From contig NC_013740.1 in the NCBI RefSeq assembly GCF_000025305.1, positions 1,488,001 through 1,552,000 of the forward strand: a stretch of DNA of 64,000 bases, given 5' to 3'. Below the pieces are notes generated by a model that saw only the letters and a program-made list of their open reading frames with translations, had not been told where the DNA came from and did not search any database. Source of the DNA: Acidaminococcus fermentans DSM 20731 (GTDB lineage: Bacteria; Bacillota; Negativicutes; Acidaminococcales; Acidaminococcaceae). Positions 1 through 6,725 of this stretch are shown here, one piece after another. Position numbers and translations under genes: made by a program. Position 1 is the stretch's first letter; each line of letters starts with the position of its first letter.

Positions 1-698
1 CACACGGAGTTGGACTGGGTGTATTTCAGGGTGATCATGGCGATCAGCAGATCCCGCCGGGCATTTTCCGGGATTTCCTTGTTCTTCGTGGGACGGTTCT
101 GGAGCAGTTCTTCCGTAATGTGGTCGTTGTTCCGTTTCTGTTCGAAGGTGATGCCGAATACCTGCTTGGTTTCCAGTTCTTCCGGTTCGTAGGCCGGGTC
201 GATCTGGATCACATTGTATTTGCCCTTTTTCTTGGCGGACAGGATTTCCAGGGCTTCCGGTTCATACCCGGGAGCAATGACCCCGTCGGAAACTTCATGC
301 TGGAGCACCAGGGCCGTGGCTTTGTCGCACACGTCGGACAGGGCCACGAAATCCCCGAAGGAGCTCATCCGGTCCGCACCCCGGGCCCGGGCATAGGCGC
401 AGGCCAGCGGAGACAGTTCCATGCCTTCCACACTATAGATCTTCTTCAGGGTATCCGTCAGAGGCAGGCCCACGGCAGCCCCGGCCGGGCTTACATGCTT
501 GAAGGAAGCGGCAGCCGGCAGTCCGGTGGCTCTCCGGAGTTCCCGCACCAGCTGCCAGCTGTTGAAGGCATCCAGGAAGTTGATGTATCCGGGTCTGCCG
601 TTGAGCACCGTAATGGGCAGGTCCGCCCCGCTCTCCATAAAGATCCGGGCCGGGATCTGGTTGGGATTGCAGCCATACTTCAGTTTCAGTTCTTTCAT
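1..698 (-). CDS. AICAR transformylase (stand-alone), 3' end outside window
   Basis: Phosphoribosylaminoimidazolecarboxamide formyltransferase, the penultimate step of purine synthesis, which transfers formyl from 10-formyl-THF to AICAR. The 232 visible residues match the transformylase half of PurH/ATIC, including [11 protein letters not shown] near the N-terminus, [50 protein letters not shown] and [13 protein letters not shown]-like text at the cut edge. The protein begins directly with this domain, so the N-terminal IMP cyclohydrolase (MGS-like) half of bifunctional PurH is absent. The ATG at 696-698 follows an AAGGAGG box by about 8 nt. It lies behind a ZTP riboswitch, which fits its substrate ZMP (AICAR). 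The C-terminus is cut by the window edge. Confidence 0.93.
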   Translation of the reverse strand, partial: MKELKLKYGCNPNQIPARIFMESGADLPITVLNGRPGYINFLDAFNSWQLVRELRRATGLPAAASFKHVSPAGAAVGLPLTDTLKKIYSVEGMELSPLACAYARARGADRMSSFGDFVALSDVCDKATALVLQHEVSDGVIAPGYEPEALEILSAKKKGKYNVIQIDPAYEPEELETKQVFGITFEQKRNNDHITEELLQNRPTKNKEIPENARRDLLIAMITLKYTQSNSV

Positions 699-724
699 GA
701 AAGATTCCTCCTTAGGGTCAAAAG

Positions 725-766
725 AAAAACCGACCCCGGGCCACAGCAGGTGCCCAGACGGTCGGC
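725..766 (-). terminator. Intrinsic terminator of the ZTP riboswitch expression platform
   Basis: On the minus strand the CCGACC segment of the aptamer's 3' core can pair with GGUCGG, which is followed immediately by UUUUUCUUUU. Ligand binding and terminator formation therefore compete for the same bases. The terminator ends about 25 nt before the start codon. Confidence 0.85.
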
Positions 767-828
767 GTTCTACGACCATGCTCCCTGTGGGTAAACCCAC
801 TTCCGTCAGTCACATGATCTGTCGGTCT
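750..828 (-). promoter_or_regulatory. ZTP (pfl) riboswitch aptamer
   Basis: Read on the minus strand, the leader contains GUGACUGACGGAAGUGGG, a short hairpin loop, ACAGGGAGCAUGG, and after a linker GCCGACCGUCUGGGCA. This is the conserved two-part core of the pfl/ZTP aptamer, recognised by comparison with remembered aptamer sequences. The class senses ZTP/ZMP (AICAR), which accumulates when 10-formyl-THF is limiting, and typically controls purH. Here it lies between promoter and start of the AICAR transformylase gene. The 3' core overlaps the terminator stem, as expected for a transcriptional ON switch. Confidence 0.9.
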
Positions 829-829
829 C

Positions 830-859
830 ATTATAGCATTGTCAGCCGTCCACGGTCAA
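830..859 (-). promoter_or_regulatory. Promoter of the ZTP riboswitch/AICAR transformylase gene
   Basis: Minus-strand TTGACC (854-859), 18-bp spacer, TATAAT (830-835). The -35 hexamer is part of a 7-bp periodic repeat block, so the repeat supplies promoter sequence. Confidence 0.75.
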
Positions 860-868
860 CTGTCAGAC
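841..868. repeat. Degenerate heptamer repeat block
   Basis: Four consecutive 7-bp units on the plus strand: GTCAGCC, GTCCACG, GTCAACT, GTCAGAC. The block lies at the 3' end of the radical SAM gene, supplies its TGA stop, and contains the -35 box of the next gene's promoter. Confidence 0.75.
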
Positions 869-1777
869 CTTTTTTATTCCCGTCCCATCGAAGGGCGGGA
901 TGAACTGGCTGTCGGCGGAACCGGCCTCCTGGACGAAGCCATCCTCGATGGGGCTCTGGAACAGGTAGTCTTCCACTTCCTGGTACTCCTCTTCTGCCAG
1001 GGGACGGCCGATTTCCGGATACTTTCCCTCTTTGGCCTGCCCGCAGGGCACATACTGGCGCATCAGGCTGAACAGCACCTGGCCGGGGGCGAAATTCTCC
1101 GCCACCCAGTCGATGATCCGCTTGCTGTCCTCCGTCATGCCCGGCAGGATCATGTGCCGGATGATCACCCCTTTTTTCAGCAGGCCGGTTGTTTCATCCA
1201 TTTCGTAGGGACCGGTCTGCCGGAACATTTCCCGGATGGCGGCGGTGGCCACGGCAAAATAATTCCGGGCGTGGCTGTACCGCCAGGCAGCTTCTTCGCT
1301 GACGTATTTCAGGTCCGGCAGGTAGATCTGGACCTTCCCTTCCAGCTGCCAGAGGGTCTCCACCTTTTCGTAGCCCCCGCAGTTGTACACCACCGGCACC
1401 GGCAGTTTGGGCTCCAGGGATTCCAGGATGGTGGGCAGGAAATGGGTGGGCGTCACCAGGTTGATGTTGTGGGCCCCCCGGGCGATCAGGTCCCGGTAGA
1501 TCCGGCGCAGATCATCAGCGGTCACTTCCCAGCCCTTTCCTCCGCTGCTGATCTCGCTGTTCTGGCAGAACACGCACTGGAGAGTGCAGCCGGAAAAGAA
1601 CACGGTGCCGCTGCCCCCGGAAGTGCCGCTGATGCAGGGTTCCTCCCACAGATGGAGAGCCGCCCGGGCCGCCCGGGGCCGCCAGGGCATCCGGCACCAC
1701 CCCAGGGTGCCCGGGGCCCCGGCGGTTTCCTGCCGGTCCACCCTACATTCATGGGGACAAAGAGTACATTGGGTCAT
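863..1777 (-). CDS. Radical SAM protein, PflX/COG1313-like
   Basis: A 304-residue radical SAM enzyme. The cluster-binding motif CTLQCVFC lies near residue 66, preceded by an N-terminal Cys-rich stretch (CTLCPHECRVDR) typical of PflX-type proteins annotated as putative pyruvate-formate-lyase activating enzymes. The physiological substrate of this group is not established, so activation of a glycyl-radical enzyme is only a guess. No glycyl-radical enzyme gene is adjacent. The ATG has an AAGGAA box upstream. The stop codon lies inside the heptamer block. Confidence 0.85.
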   Translation of the reverse strand: MTQCTLCPHECRVDRQETAGAPGTLGWCRMPWRPRAARAALHLWEEPCISGTSGGSGTVFFSGCTLQCVFCQNSEISSGGKGWEVTADDLRRIYRDLIARGAHNINLVTPTHFLPTILESLEPKLPVPVVYNCGGYEKVETLWQLEGKVQIYLPDLKYVSEEAAWRYSHARNYFAVATAAIREMFRQTGPYEMDETTGLLKKGVIIRHMILPGMTEDSKRIIDWVAENFAPGQVLFSLMRQYVPCGQAKEGKYPEIGRPLAEEEYQEVEDYLFQSPIEDGFVQEAGSADSQFIPPFDGTGIKKV

Positions 1778-1791
1778 AATGGGTTCCTTTC

Positions 1792-1823
1792 ATAAAAGAG
1801 GAGCTGCTTATGCAGCAGCTCCT
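1792..1823 (-). terminator. Terminator of the M15-like gene
   Basis: An 8-bp GC-rich stem (GGAGCTGC with GCAGCTCC) with A/T extension, followed on the minus strand by CTTTTAT, 8 nt after the stop codon of the secreted protein gene. Confidence 0.7.
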
Positions 1824-1830
1824 TTATTTC

Positions 1831-2460
1831 TCAGTATTTATACCCCCAGGAATACCGTCCCCGGTAATTGTAGGGATAAATGGTAATGTCATAATGGGCA
1901 TTGTCCAGCTCGTGGGTGATCTGGTGCTTGAAGGGCGCCAGGGCCAGATGGAGCACCTTGAAGGGCTTGGACCCCCACATGGCTCCCTCATCGGAAATGT
2001 CCACTTTATAGCCGTTTTCGTGGGAATAGGTGCCGGACGCATGATACCCCCGCTCTGCCCCGCCAGTGATCACGAAGGTGACCCCGTTTCTCCGGGCCAG
2101 GTCATTCAGGTGGTCCAGGAAGGCCACCGTGGAGGCTTTGAAATGGGCCGTATCCGTGGTGCTGTTGCTCCGCCAGGGCGTATCCATCCCTTCGGTGCTG
2201 CTCCACTTCCGCAGGTTGCTCTTGCCGAAATCCCGCCGCCATGCATAGGCCTTTTTGGTGGAAATGGGGGTATAAGACAGGGCTTTTCCCCGGTTCTGCA
2301 GGGTGGAAACCCGGTACCCGGCGCTTTTTACAGAAGCCGCAGAAGACGTACGGGTGCCATAGTTAAAGGGTACGGCACGGCGCGCCATTCCGGCAGCAGA
2401 AGCAGAAACGGAAACCGTCAGCGAAGAAAAAAGCACGGCAGTGAGTACGACTCTATTCAT
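1831..2460 (-). CDS. Secreted M15-like (D-Ala-D-Ala carboxypeptidase/endolysin-type) protein
   Basis: About 209 residues. An N-terminal signal peptide (MNRVVLTAVLFSSLTVSVSA, then AAGMA) is followed by a basic linker and a C-terminal domain with TGGAERGYHASG, SHENGYKVDI and DNAHYDITIYP. The His/Asp spacing resembles Zn-binding M15/hedgehog-type peptidases (HxxxxxxD plus a later His). Peptidoglycan cleavage is an inference from this motif. I chose the ATG at 2460, not the one seven codons upstream, because GGGAG lies 14 nt before it and the upstream ATG overlaps that box. It has its own promoter and terminator. Confidence 0.65.
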   Translation of the reverse strand: MNRVVLTAVLFSSLTVSVSASAAGMARRAVPFNYGTRTSSAASVKSAGYRVSTLQNRGKALSYTPISTKKAYAWRRDFGKSNLRKWSSTEGMDTPWRSNSTTDTAHFKASTVAFLDHLNDLARRNGVTFVITGGAERGYHASGTYSHENGYKVDISDEGAMWGSKPFKVLHLALAPFKHQITHELDNAHYDITIYPYNYRGRYSWGYKY

Positions 2461-2513
2461 GCGATTTTGCACATCTCCCAACGTTAAGATTTAAGGTATA
2501 AGAAATCCCTTTT

Positions 2514-2542
2514 ATTATACCCAAATTTGACAGAAATTTCAA
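2514..2542 (-). promoter_or_regulatory. Promoter of the M15-like gene
   Basis: Minus-strand TTGAAA (2537-2542), 17-bp spacer, TATAAT (2514-2519), about 50 nt upstream of the start codon. Confidence 0.75.
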
Positions 2543-2553
2543 GAGCCCATTCC

Positions 2554-3435
2554 CTACCGCTGCGCCAGCAGCACGGCGGCAAACACCAGCCCGCAACCGA
2601 TGATTTCCCGCAAGGTCATCACTTCTCCCAGGAACAGCCACCCGGCCAGCACCGCAAACACCGATTCCAGGCTCATAATCAGGGTGGCGGTGGTGGGGTC
2701 GGTGTACTTCTGCCCCACGATCTGGAGGGTATAGGCCACCCCGCTGGAAAGCCCCGCCGTATACAGCAGGGGCCACCGGGCCGCCCACAGGGCAGGGCCC
2801 AGACCGGCGGCGGGCAGGGTTTCCCACACCAGGGCTCCCAGGAGGGACACCAGGAAGGTCATGGCGAACTGGATCCAGGCCACCCGCACCCCGCTGGCCC
2901 CTTTCAGCAGGAAATGGTCCACACACAGGATGTGGAGGGCAAAGAACACCGCACACAGGAACACCAGGAAATCCCCGAAGGATATGGTGAAATCCCCGGT
3001 GACGCAGAGCAGGTAGAACCCTACCAGGGCCATGGGTACGCACAGCAGCAGGATTTTCCGCACCGTCCGCCCCAGGAACCGGCCCAGGATGGGCACCAGG
3101 ATGATGTACAGGGCGGTGATGAAACCAGCCTTTCCGGCGGTGGTCTGGGCAATCCCCACCTGCTGGAGGTTGCTGGCCACCCCCATGATGACCCCGCAGC
3201 ACAGCCCCGCCTTCACCGTCACGGCATCGGGCCGCAGCCGCTGCCACAGACTCCCCTGGCGGACGCCCCCGAAGGCCAGCACCACCGGTACCAGCACCCC
3301 GGTAGCCAAAAGGTTCCGGGCCGCGTTGAAGGTAAAGGGCCCCACATAATCCATGCCCACGCTCTGGGCCACAAAAGCGCTGCCCCAGATCAGGGCCGTC
3401 AGCAGCAGCAGCAGATTTCCTTTCATTTGATCCAT
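2554..3435 (-). CDS. EamA/DMT-family transporter
   Basis: A 293-residue inner-membrane protein with about ten hydrophobic segments. The two EamA halves are visible: LLTALIWGSAFVAQSVG near the N-terminus, and a second repeat with SGVAYTLQIVGQKYTDPT and ATLIMSLESVFAVLAGWLFLGE near the end. Members export amino acids or other metabolites; the substrate here cannot be read. The ATG at 3435 (MDQMKG) follows GGGGA at normal spacing. Upstream in-frame codons overlap the shared terminator and look non-coding. Confidence 0.85.
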   Translation of the reverse strand: MDQMKGNLLLLLTALIWGSAFVAQSVGMDYVGPFTFNAARNLLATGVLVPVVLAFGGVRQGSLWQRLRPDAVTVKAGLCCGVIMGVASNLQQVGIAQTTAGKAGFITALYIILVPILGRFLGRTVRKILLLCVPMALVGFYLLCVTGDFTISFGDFLVFLCAVFFALHILCVDHFLLKGASGVRVAWIQFAMTFLVSLLGALVWETLPAAGLGPALWAARWPLLYTAGLSSGVAYTLQIVGQKYTDPTTATLIMSLESVFAVLAGWLFLGEVMTLREIIGCGLVFAAVLLAQR

Positions 3436-3474
3436 GGTATTCCCCTTTTCACACATTGTAAGAATAAGGATACC

Positions 3475-3515
3475 ATAAAAAAGGAGCTGTTGCACGTGCA
3501 GCAGCTCCTTTTTTG
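3475..3515 (-). terminator. Terminator downstream of fumarase beta gene
   Basis: Long stem AAGGAGCTGTTGCACGTGCA with its complement, flanked by A6 and T6 runs, so it can work on both strands. It lies directly after the fumarase beta stop codon. Confidence 0.85.
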
Positions 3516-3519
3516 TTGC

Positions 3520-4140
3520 TTATTTAATGAACCGGACGTTGGGGATGATTTCCTCGTATACTTCTTCGGCCCGTTTCTTGTAGGTCTTCTTGTTTTCTTC
3601 GAACAGGTTGCCGCCTTTGGTGTCCACGGCCACGATCAGGGGCCCCAGTTCTTCCACTTCGCTGGTCCACAGGGTTTCCGGCATTCCCAGATCCTTCCAC
3701 TGGGCATCGATGATCTTCTTGAAATGCACCGCGGAAACCACTGCACAGCCGGCAGGGAACACGCAGAAGATGGTCTTGTATTTCTGGCAGGCATCCATGG
3801 TATCCTGGCCCATGCCGCCCTTGCCCACGATCAGCTTCACGCCGGTCTGGGGAATGAAATCCTTTTCGAATTTTTCCATCCGCATGGACGTGGTGGGTCC
3901 GATGGAAACCATTTCATAGGCGTTTTCCTTTCCTTCGATGGGACGGACGATGGGGCCTGCGTGGAAAATGGCGCCCCCTTCCAGGTCCACCGGCAGCTTC
4001 CGGCCTTCTTCGATGAGACGGCGGTGAGCCACGTCCCGGCAGGTGGTGATCTTGCCGGTCAGATAGACGATATCCCCGATTTTCAGGTTCTCGATGTCTT
4101 CGGATTTAATGGGTGTATGCAGCACAACTTTGTTAGCCAT
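3520..4140 (-). CDS. Class I fumarate hydratase, beta subunit
   Basis: The 206-residue C-terminal-type subunit of iron-sulfur fumarase (or L-tartrate dehydratase beta), which works with the alpha subunit encoded just upstream. Visible family features are TGKITTCRDVAHRRL, GGAIFHAGPIV, GPTTSMRMEKF and GKGGMG near residue 107. The two subunits together hydrate fumarate to malate. Its ATG overlaps the alpha stop codon as TAATG, implying translational coupling. The neighbouring SLC13 dicarboxylate permease supports a C4-dicarboxylate role over tartrate, but tartrate cannot be excluded. Confidence 0.9.
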   Translation of the reverse strand: MANKVVLHTPIKSEDIENLKIGDIVYLTGKITTCRDVAHRRLIEEGRKLPVDLEGGAIFHAGPIVRPIEGKENAYEMVSIGPTTSMRMEKFEKDFIPQTGVKLIVGKGGMGQDTMDACQKYKTIFCVFPAGCAVVSAVHFKKIIDAQWKDLGMPETLWTSEVEELGPLIVAVDTKGGNLFEENKKTYKKRAEEVYEEIIPNVRFIK

Positions 4141-5039
4141 TATAATTCAGCCCCCTTATGAGAAGTGATGGTGTAATGCAGGTCTTTGTCGAAAATGATG
4201 TGGCCCCGGCGGTGGTTCCAGCAGCCGATATTCACAGCCACCCCGATGGCGGACGGATGACGGGCGGTGTTCTCGATGTGGACGCCCAGGACGGAAGCAC
4301 TGCCGGTCATGCCCTGGGGCCCCAGACCGATCTTGTTGATGCCTTCTTCCAGGAGTTTTTCCATTTCCGCAGCCCGGGGATTGGGATTGTGGGTCCCCAG
4401 GGGACGCATCAGAGCTTTTTTGGAGAGTACGGCGGCGGTTTCCACGGAGGTGGCCACCCCTACCCCCACCAGGAAGGGCGGGCAGGCGTTGGGTCCATAG
4501 GTGTACATCCGTTCCAGGACGAATTTGGTGACCCCTTCATACCCTTCCCCGGGCATCAGCACCATGGCATGGCCCGGCAGGGTGCAGCCGCCCCCGGCCA
4601 TATAGGTGTCGATTTCGCAGGTATCGGAATCCGGTACGATTTCCCAGAACACGGTGGGAGTGCCTTTCCCCACGTTCTTGCCGGTGTTGTATTCATCGAA
4701 GGTTTCCACGCTGTTGTGGCGCAGGGGAGTGGCGAAGGTGGCCTGGACGGTGGCTTCCTTCAGCAGCCCTTCCAGTTCCCCGATCAGGGGGAAGTTGGTG
4801 CCGCATTTCACGAAATACTGGAGCACCCCGGTATCCTGGCAGGAAGGACGGTTCAGTTCCTTGGCCAGCTTCTGGTTTTTGGCATAGGTTTCATACAGCA
4901 GCTTGGCAATGGGCACGGTTTCCTTTTCGGCCAGTTCCTTCAGTTTGGCGGCCACGTCATCGGGCAGCACCTTGGCGGTGTATCCCACGAACTTGGCCAT
5001 GATGTCGGTCATTTGTTTCACTTGGGCTTCTTTGGACAT
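4140..5039 (-). CDS. Class I fumarate hydratase, alpha subunit
   Basis: A 299-residue [4Fe-4S] catalytic subunit. Conserved text includes RPSCQDTGVLQYFVKCG (first cluster cysteine), TVFWEIVPDSD, GGGCTLPGHAMVLMPGEGY and ACPPFLVGVGVA. The start at 5039 (MSKEAQ) gives 8-nt spacing to AAGGAGG; the ATG two codons upstream sits only 2 nt from it. The gene lies 60 bp downstream of the permease gene on the same strand, so permease-alpha-beta is probably one transcript. The oxygen-labile class I enzyme suits an anaerobe. Confidence 0.92.
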   Translation of the reverse strand: MSKEAQVKQMTDIMAKFVGYTAKVLPDDVAAKLKELAEKETVPIAKLLYETYAKNQKLAKELNRPSCQDTGVLQYFVKCGTNFPLIGELEGLLKEATVQATFATPLRHNSVETFDEYNTGKNVGKGTPTVFWEIVPDSDTCEIDTYMAGGGCTLPGHAMVLMPGEGYEGVTKFVLERMYTYGPNACPPFLVGVGVATSVETAAVLSKKALMRPLGTHNPNPRAAEMEKLLEEGINKIGLGPQGMTGSASVLGVHIENTARHPSAIGVAVNIGCWNHRRGHIIFDKDLHYTITSHKGAEL

Positions 5040-5099
5040 TTTCATTTCCTCCTTATACTTGAACACACAGGAATTTTTTATGTACAGGTTCCGGTTCCA

Positions 5100-6368
5100 T
5101 CAGGGATAGAAAGGGAACAGGATGGGCAGCAGGATGAGAGAGACGATGTAGCCGATGATCACCATGGGAATGCCGGCCTTCACGTAATCGTTGAAGGTGT
5201 ATCCCCCGGGGGCGAACACCATCATGTTGGCAGGCATGCCAATGGGGGTGGCAAAAGCCAGGGAAGCGCCGATGACCGTGGCTACGATCACCGCCTTGGG
5301 GTCCGCCCCCATGGCTTCGGAAATATTCACGGAAATGGGGATCAGCAGGGCCGCCGTACCAAAGTTGCTCATGAAGTTGGTCATGACGCAGCTGAGCAGC
5401 AGAATCACCGCCAAAAGCAGCAGCGGGGAAGCGTTGGATCCCAGGAGACCAATCACCCCGTCGGCCACCGCCTTGCCGGCGCCGGTTTTGGCCAGAGCCT
5501 TGGCCAGGGCCAGGGTGCCACCGTACACGAACAGGGTCTGGAGGTCGATGGACTGGTACGCCTGTTTTTCACTGATGACACCCAGGGTGACCAGCACAAG
5601 GGCACCGATGCAGCCGGACAGGTAGAATTTGATGCCGATCTGTTTTTCAAAGATCATTGCGATGATGGTAAGCACCATGACGATCAGGGAAACTTTTTGT
5701 TTCCAGGCCGGGACCTGGGAGAAATCCGGCGTCTTGTCGTAGATGCTTTCCCCGGTCTTCCCCTGCCGCTGCGGCAGGAACCGGTAACCTACCGTGGCAA
5801 AGAAGGCAGTGCCGATCAGCAGGATGGGAAAGCCCACGAAACCGTATTCAAAGAAGCTGATGTCCTGGCCGATGGCTTCCAGGGCGCTTTTCCCCAGCAG
5901 GTTCCCGGGAGCCCCGATGATGGACAGGTTACCGCCCATGGCGGCGGCGAAGATCAGGGGCAGCAGGAGCCGGGACCGGGCAAAGCCGGATTTGGAAGCG
6001 ATGCCGATGACCACCGGGATCAGGATGGCGGCAGTGCCCGTGTTGGACAGGAAGCCGCTCATGATGCCGGTGACCAGCATCACTGCCACAATCAGCTGCC
6101 GTTCGGAGCTGGCGAACCGGGTAACGATGCCCCCCACCTTGTTGGCCATGCCCGTTTCAAAAAAGGCACCGCCGATGATGAACATGGCCACGAACAGGAT
6201 CAGGTTGTTGTCCACAAAGCCGGCAAAGGCATCCTTGGGACTCAGCACGCCGGTGAGCACCAGCACCATCAGGGCCAGCATGGACGTGACGGCCAGGGGA
6301 AGTTTTTCGGTGACGAACAGGATAATGACACAGACCAGAAGGGTCAGGGTAATGGCAATGGGTGACAT
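5100..6368 (-). CDS. SLC13/ArsB-type permease, probable C4-dicarboxylate transporter
   Basis: A 422-residue polytopic membrane protein with 10-12 hydrophobic segments. Motifs of the SLC13/CitM/ArsB superfamily are present: SNTGTAAILIPVVIGIA, GGNLSIIGAPGNLLG, SNFGTAALLIPI and ATPIGMPANMMVFAPGGY. Co-transcription with fumarase suggests uptake or exchange of malate, fumarate or a related acid. The substrate is inferred only from the neighbourhood. The ATG has GGAGG about 11 nt upstream. Confidence 0.85.
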   Translation of the reverse strand: MSPIAITLTLLVCVIILFVTEKLPLAVTSMLALMVLVLTGVLSPKDAFAGFVDNNLILFVAMFIIGGAFFETGMANKVGGIVTRFASSERQLIVAVMLVTGIMSGFLSNTGTAAILIPVVIGIASKSGFARSRLLLPLIFAAAMGGNLSIIGAPGNLLGKSALEAIGQDISFFEYGFVGFPILLIGTAFFATVGYRFLPQRQGKTGESIYDKTPDFSQVPAWKQKVSLIVMVLTIIAMIFEKQIGIKFYLSGCIGALVLVTLGVISEKQAYQSIDLQTLFVYGGTLALAKALAKTGAGKAVADGVIGLLGSNASPLLLLAVILLLSCVMTNFMSNFGTAALLIPISVNISEAMGADPKAVIVATVIGASLAFATPIGMPANMMVFAPGGYTFNDYVKAGIPMVIIGYIVSLILLPILFPFYP

Positions 6369-6446
6369 TATGGGTTTCTCCTCCTTTGTTTCATCAATCC
6401 TGCGCGCTTTGGATTAATCTTGATATTTGATAATGTATCCATTTGT

Positions 6447-6457
6447 TGGTTATACTA
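6447..6457. promoter_or_regulatory. Candidate GntR/FadR-type operator over the -10 box
   Basis: TGGTTATACTA fits the FadR-subfamily half-symmetric consensus TNGTNNNACNA at all six fixed positions. It overlaps the -10 element of the permease-fumarase promoter, where binding would block transcription. The only GntR-FCD gene in the window begins about 1.3 kb away and ends about 265 bp from this site. Confidence 0.45.
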
Positions 6458-6482
6458 TACCCCCATTGGCTGCAGGAGTCAA
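6454..6482 (-). promoter_or_regulatory. Promoter of the permease-fumarase operon
   Basis: Minus-strand TTGACT (6477-6482), 17-bp spacer, TATAGT (6454-6459), about 85 nt upstream of the permease start. It is the only promoter-like sequence seen in the 354-base gap between the permease and GntR genes. Confidence 0.75.
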
Positions 6483-6536
6483 TGGGGTTTAAGAATTATC
6501 TGATTTTTGACTACAAATTGGATTGTTTATCATAAA

Positions 6537-6573
6537 TACAAAACCGGGGGCGTGAATGAATTCACACCCCCGG
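6537..6573 (-). terminator. Terminator-like hairpin in the gap downstream of the GntR gene
   Basis: A 14-bp near-perfect stem from CCGGGGGCGTGAAT paired with the downstream strand, followed on the minus strand by TTTTGTATTT. It lies about 150 bp after the GntR stop codon, beyond the heptamer-bounded element. Confidence 0.65.
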
Positions 6574-6725
6574 TCACGGGCCACGAGTCACAGGTCGCGG
6601 GCCTGGACGTTTAAATCGTTTGTTCTTTTTCTATATAATGACACGAGAAAACCGTACGGAATAGAAAACCGGACATTGTATCTGCTCCAACAAGCCCGCG
6701 GCTCACGACTCGGGGCTCGTGACTA
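6572..6725. repeat. Intergenic element bounded by inverted heptamer blocks
   Basis: Left block 6572-6603 reads GGTCACG, GGCCACG, AGTCACA, GGTCGCG, GGCC. The right block 6694-6725, read on the minus strand, gives AGTCACG, AGCCCCG, AGTCGTG, AGCCGCG, GGC. The two blocks are therefore inverted copies of the same 7-bp-phased motif, enclosing about 90 bp of A+T-richer sequence. The right block begins at the GntR gene's TAG stop codon. Confidence 0.7.

Noticed and set aside
2527-4161. Long plus-strand open frame opposite the DMT and fumarase beta genes
   Set aside because: It is the complement of well-supported genes with clear family motifs. The translation is His/Gln/Pro/Gly-rich with no recognisable domain, typical of antisense frames in G+C-rich DNA.
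4158-6365. 735-codon plus-strand open frame opposite fumarase alpha and the permease
   Set aside because: No motifs, biased His/Gly/Gln composition and no ribosome-binding site. The opposite strand encodes two recognised proteins over nearly all of it.
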